Positions 7,054-7,568 of a DNA stretch of 7,568 nt are shown piece after piece (within the stretch, counting starts at the first letter, position 1; each line of letters begins with the position of its first letter). Both the position numbers and the translations under genes were made by a program. The DNA is from Candidatus Zhuqueibacterota bacterium 4484_87 (GTDB lineage: Bacteria; Zhuqueibacterota; Zhuqueibacteria; Thermofontimicrobiales; Thermofontimicrobiaceae): assembly GCA_002085355.1 (NCBI GenBank), contig NATN01000126.1, forward strand, positions 1-7,568. Reading direction: 5' to 3'. Below the pieces are notes generated by a model. It was not told the DNA's origin, made no database searches, and worked only from the letters and a program-made list of their open reading frames with translations.

Positions 7054-7568
7054 GTGGATATAAAGCAAAATAACAGACAATTTGCACTTTTGATTTATTT
7101 CGCGCTGGTGAGTTTTATTTTATTCTTTCAAATATATCCTGCGACTTCGCAAGTTGCGGGTACCGAAAAACGTTACATTCGCATTGGTTCTTTGCAGAGC
7201 CATTTCTCCGCCTATGGATCCGAAAGGGCGTGGAACAATTCCTACTATGAAGGCCTCATTTGGCCCGCGGATTATCTGCAACAGGATAACGCAGTTATCA
7301 AGCGGGCATGGATCGCAGTACAAGATTTTACTAATCCGGAGGGAAAACATTACGATTATTACGGAATTTATTTTGCCCGGGATGAATATGTGGATGTGTC
7401 TCTTTTCCCTATGGAATTGAAGCAGAGTGCGAAATTCGCGCCGCCCATGGTTTACGTAGATGGGAATAATATCTCCGCCATCTATTCTGGTGATATTGAT
7501 GAAATTAATCCTGACCAGATCGCAGATCGCATTATTACCAACGTTGTCAATACTTCCATGGGGCTTAC
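7054..7568 (+). CDS. Secreted protein of the same family as the 584-2779 product, 5' part only, GTG start
   Basis: An open frame begins at GTG 7054 and runs off the window after 171 full codons. GTG is chosen because an in-frame TGA lies at 7048-7050, AGGGA at 7042-7046 is 7 bases away, and the resulting N-terminus is a good signal peptide (hydrophobic at about 10-27, likely cleavage ATS|Q after residue 32). The ATG at 7047 is in another frame and stops after eight codons. The mature part matches the previous family member at IGSL (44-47), WPA-Y (70-74), VYVDGN (133-138) and NVVNTS (163-168), at nearly the same residue numbers, but most positions between differ. It is therefore a distant paralogue rather than a recent copy. 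It lacks the two cysteines (C50, C75) found in the corresponding region of the 584-2779 product. Only 19 bases separate it from the receptor gene, which supports co-transcription. Whether it carries the same C-terminal module lies outside the window. Confidence 0.9.
   Translation, partial: MDIKQNNRQFALLIYFALVSFILFFQIYPATSQVAGTEKRYIRIGSLQSHFSAYGSERAWNNSYYEGLIWPADYLQQDNAVIKRAWIAVQDFTNPEGKHYDYYGIYFARDEYVDVSLFPMELKQSAKFAPPMVYVDGNNISAIYSGDIDEINPDQIADRIITNVVNTSMGL

Overview
The window looks like part of one chromosomal gene cluster from a Gram-negative bacterium of the FCB (Fibrobacteres-Chlorobi-Bacteroidetes) superphylum. Candidate phylum KSB1 or Calditrichota-type lineages fit best. The basis is protein architecture: a PorV/PorQ-family outer-membrane protein, a TonB-dependent receptor with an N-terminal carboxypeptidase-regulatory-like domain, and large secreted proteins ending in a fibronectin-III-like plus FlgD/T9SS-like C-terminal module. 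The phylum is inferred from memory of family styles, not from a search.

All five genes lie on the + strand with short gaps of 24, 51, 34 and 19 bases. No terminator-like hairpin is apparent in any gap, so they read as one operon whose promoter lies upstream and whose end lies downstream of the window. Layout: (1) 1-559, the last 185 residues of a secreted protein; (2) 584-2779, a complete 731-residue paralogue of it; (3) 2831-3847, a PorV/PorQ-like outer-membrane beta-barrel; (4) 3882-7034, a 1050-residue TonB-dependent receptor; (5) 7054-7568, the first 171 residues of another member of the secreted family, with a GTG start.

Every gene whose N-terminus is visible starts with a signal peptide, so the whole cluster is exported. 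A reasonable inference is an outer-membrane uptake or surface-display locus: the receptor imports a ligand, the FnIII/FlgD-like proteins sit on the surface or in the periplasm, and the PorV-like barrel may help deliver or hold them. The substrate cannot be read from the sequence. No SusD-like protein, enzyme, regulator, RNA gene, CRISPR array or mobile element was recognised.

The most notable structure is the repeat between genes 1 and 2. The last 558 bases of each align without a gap (about 77% nucleotide and 85% protein identity by hand count). Inside it, a 43-codon block has 16 synonymous and no amino-acid changes, the mark of an old duplication kept under strong protein-level constraint.
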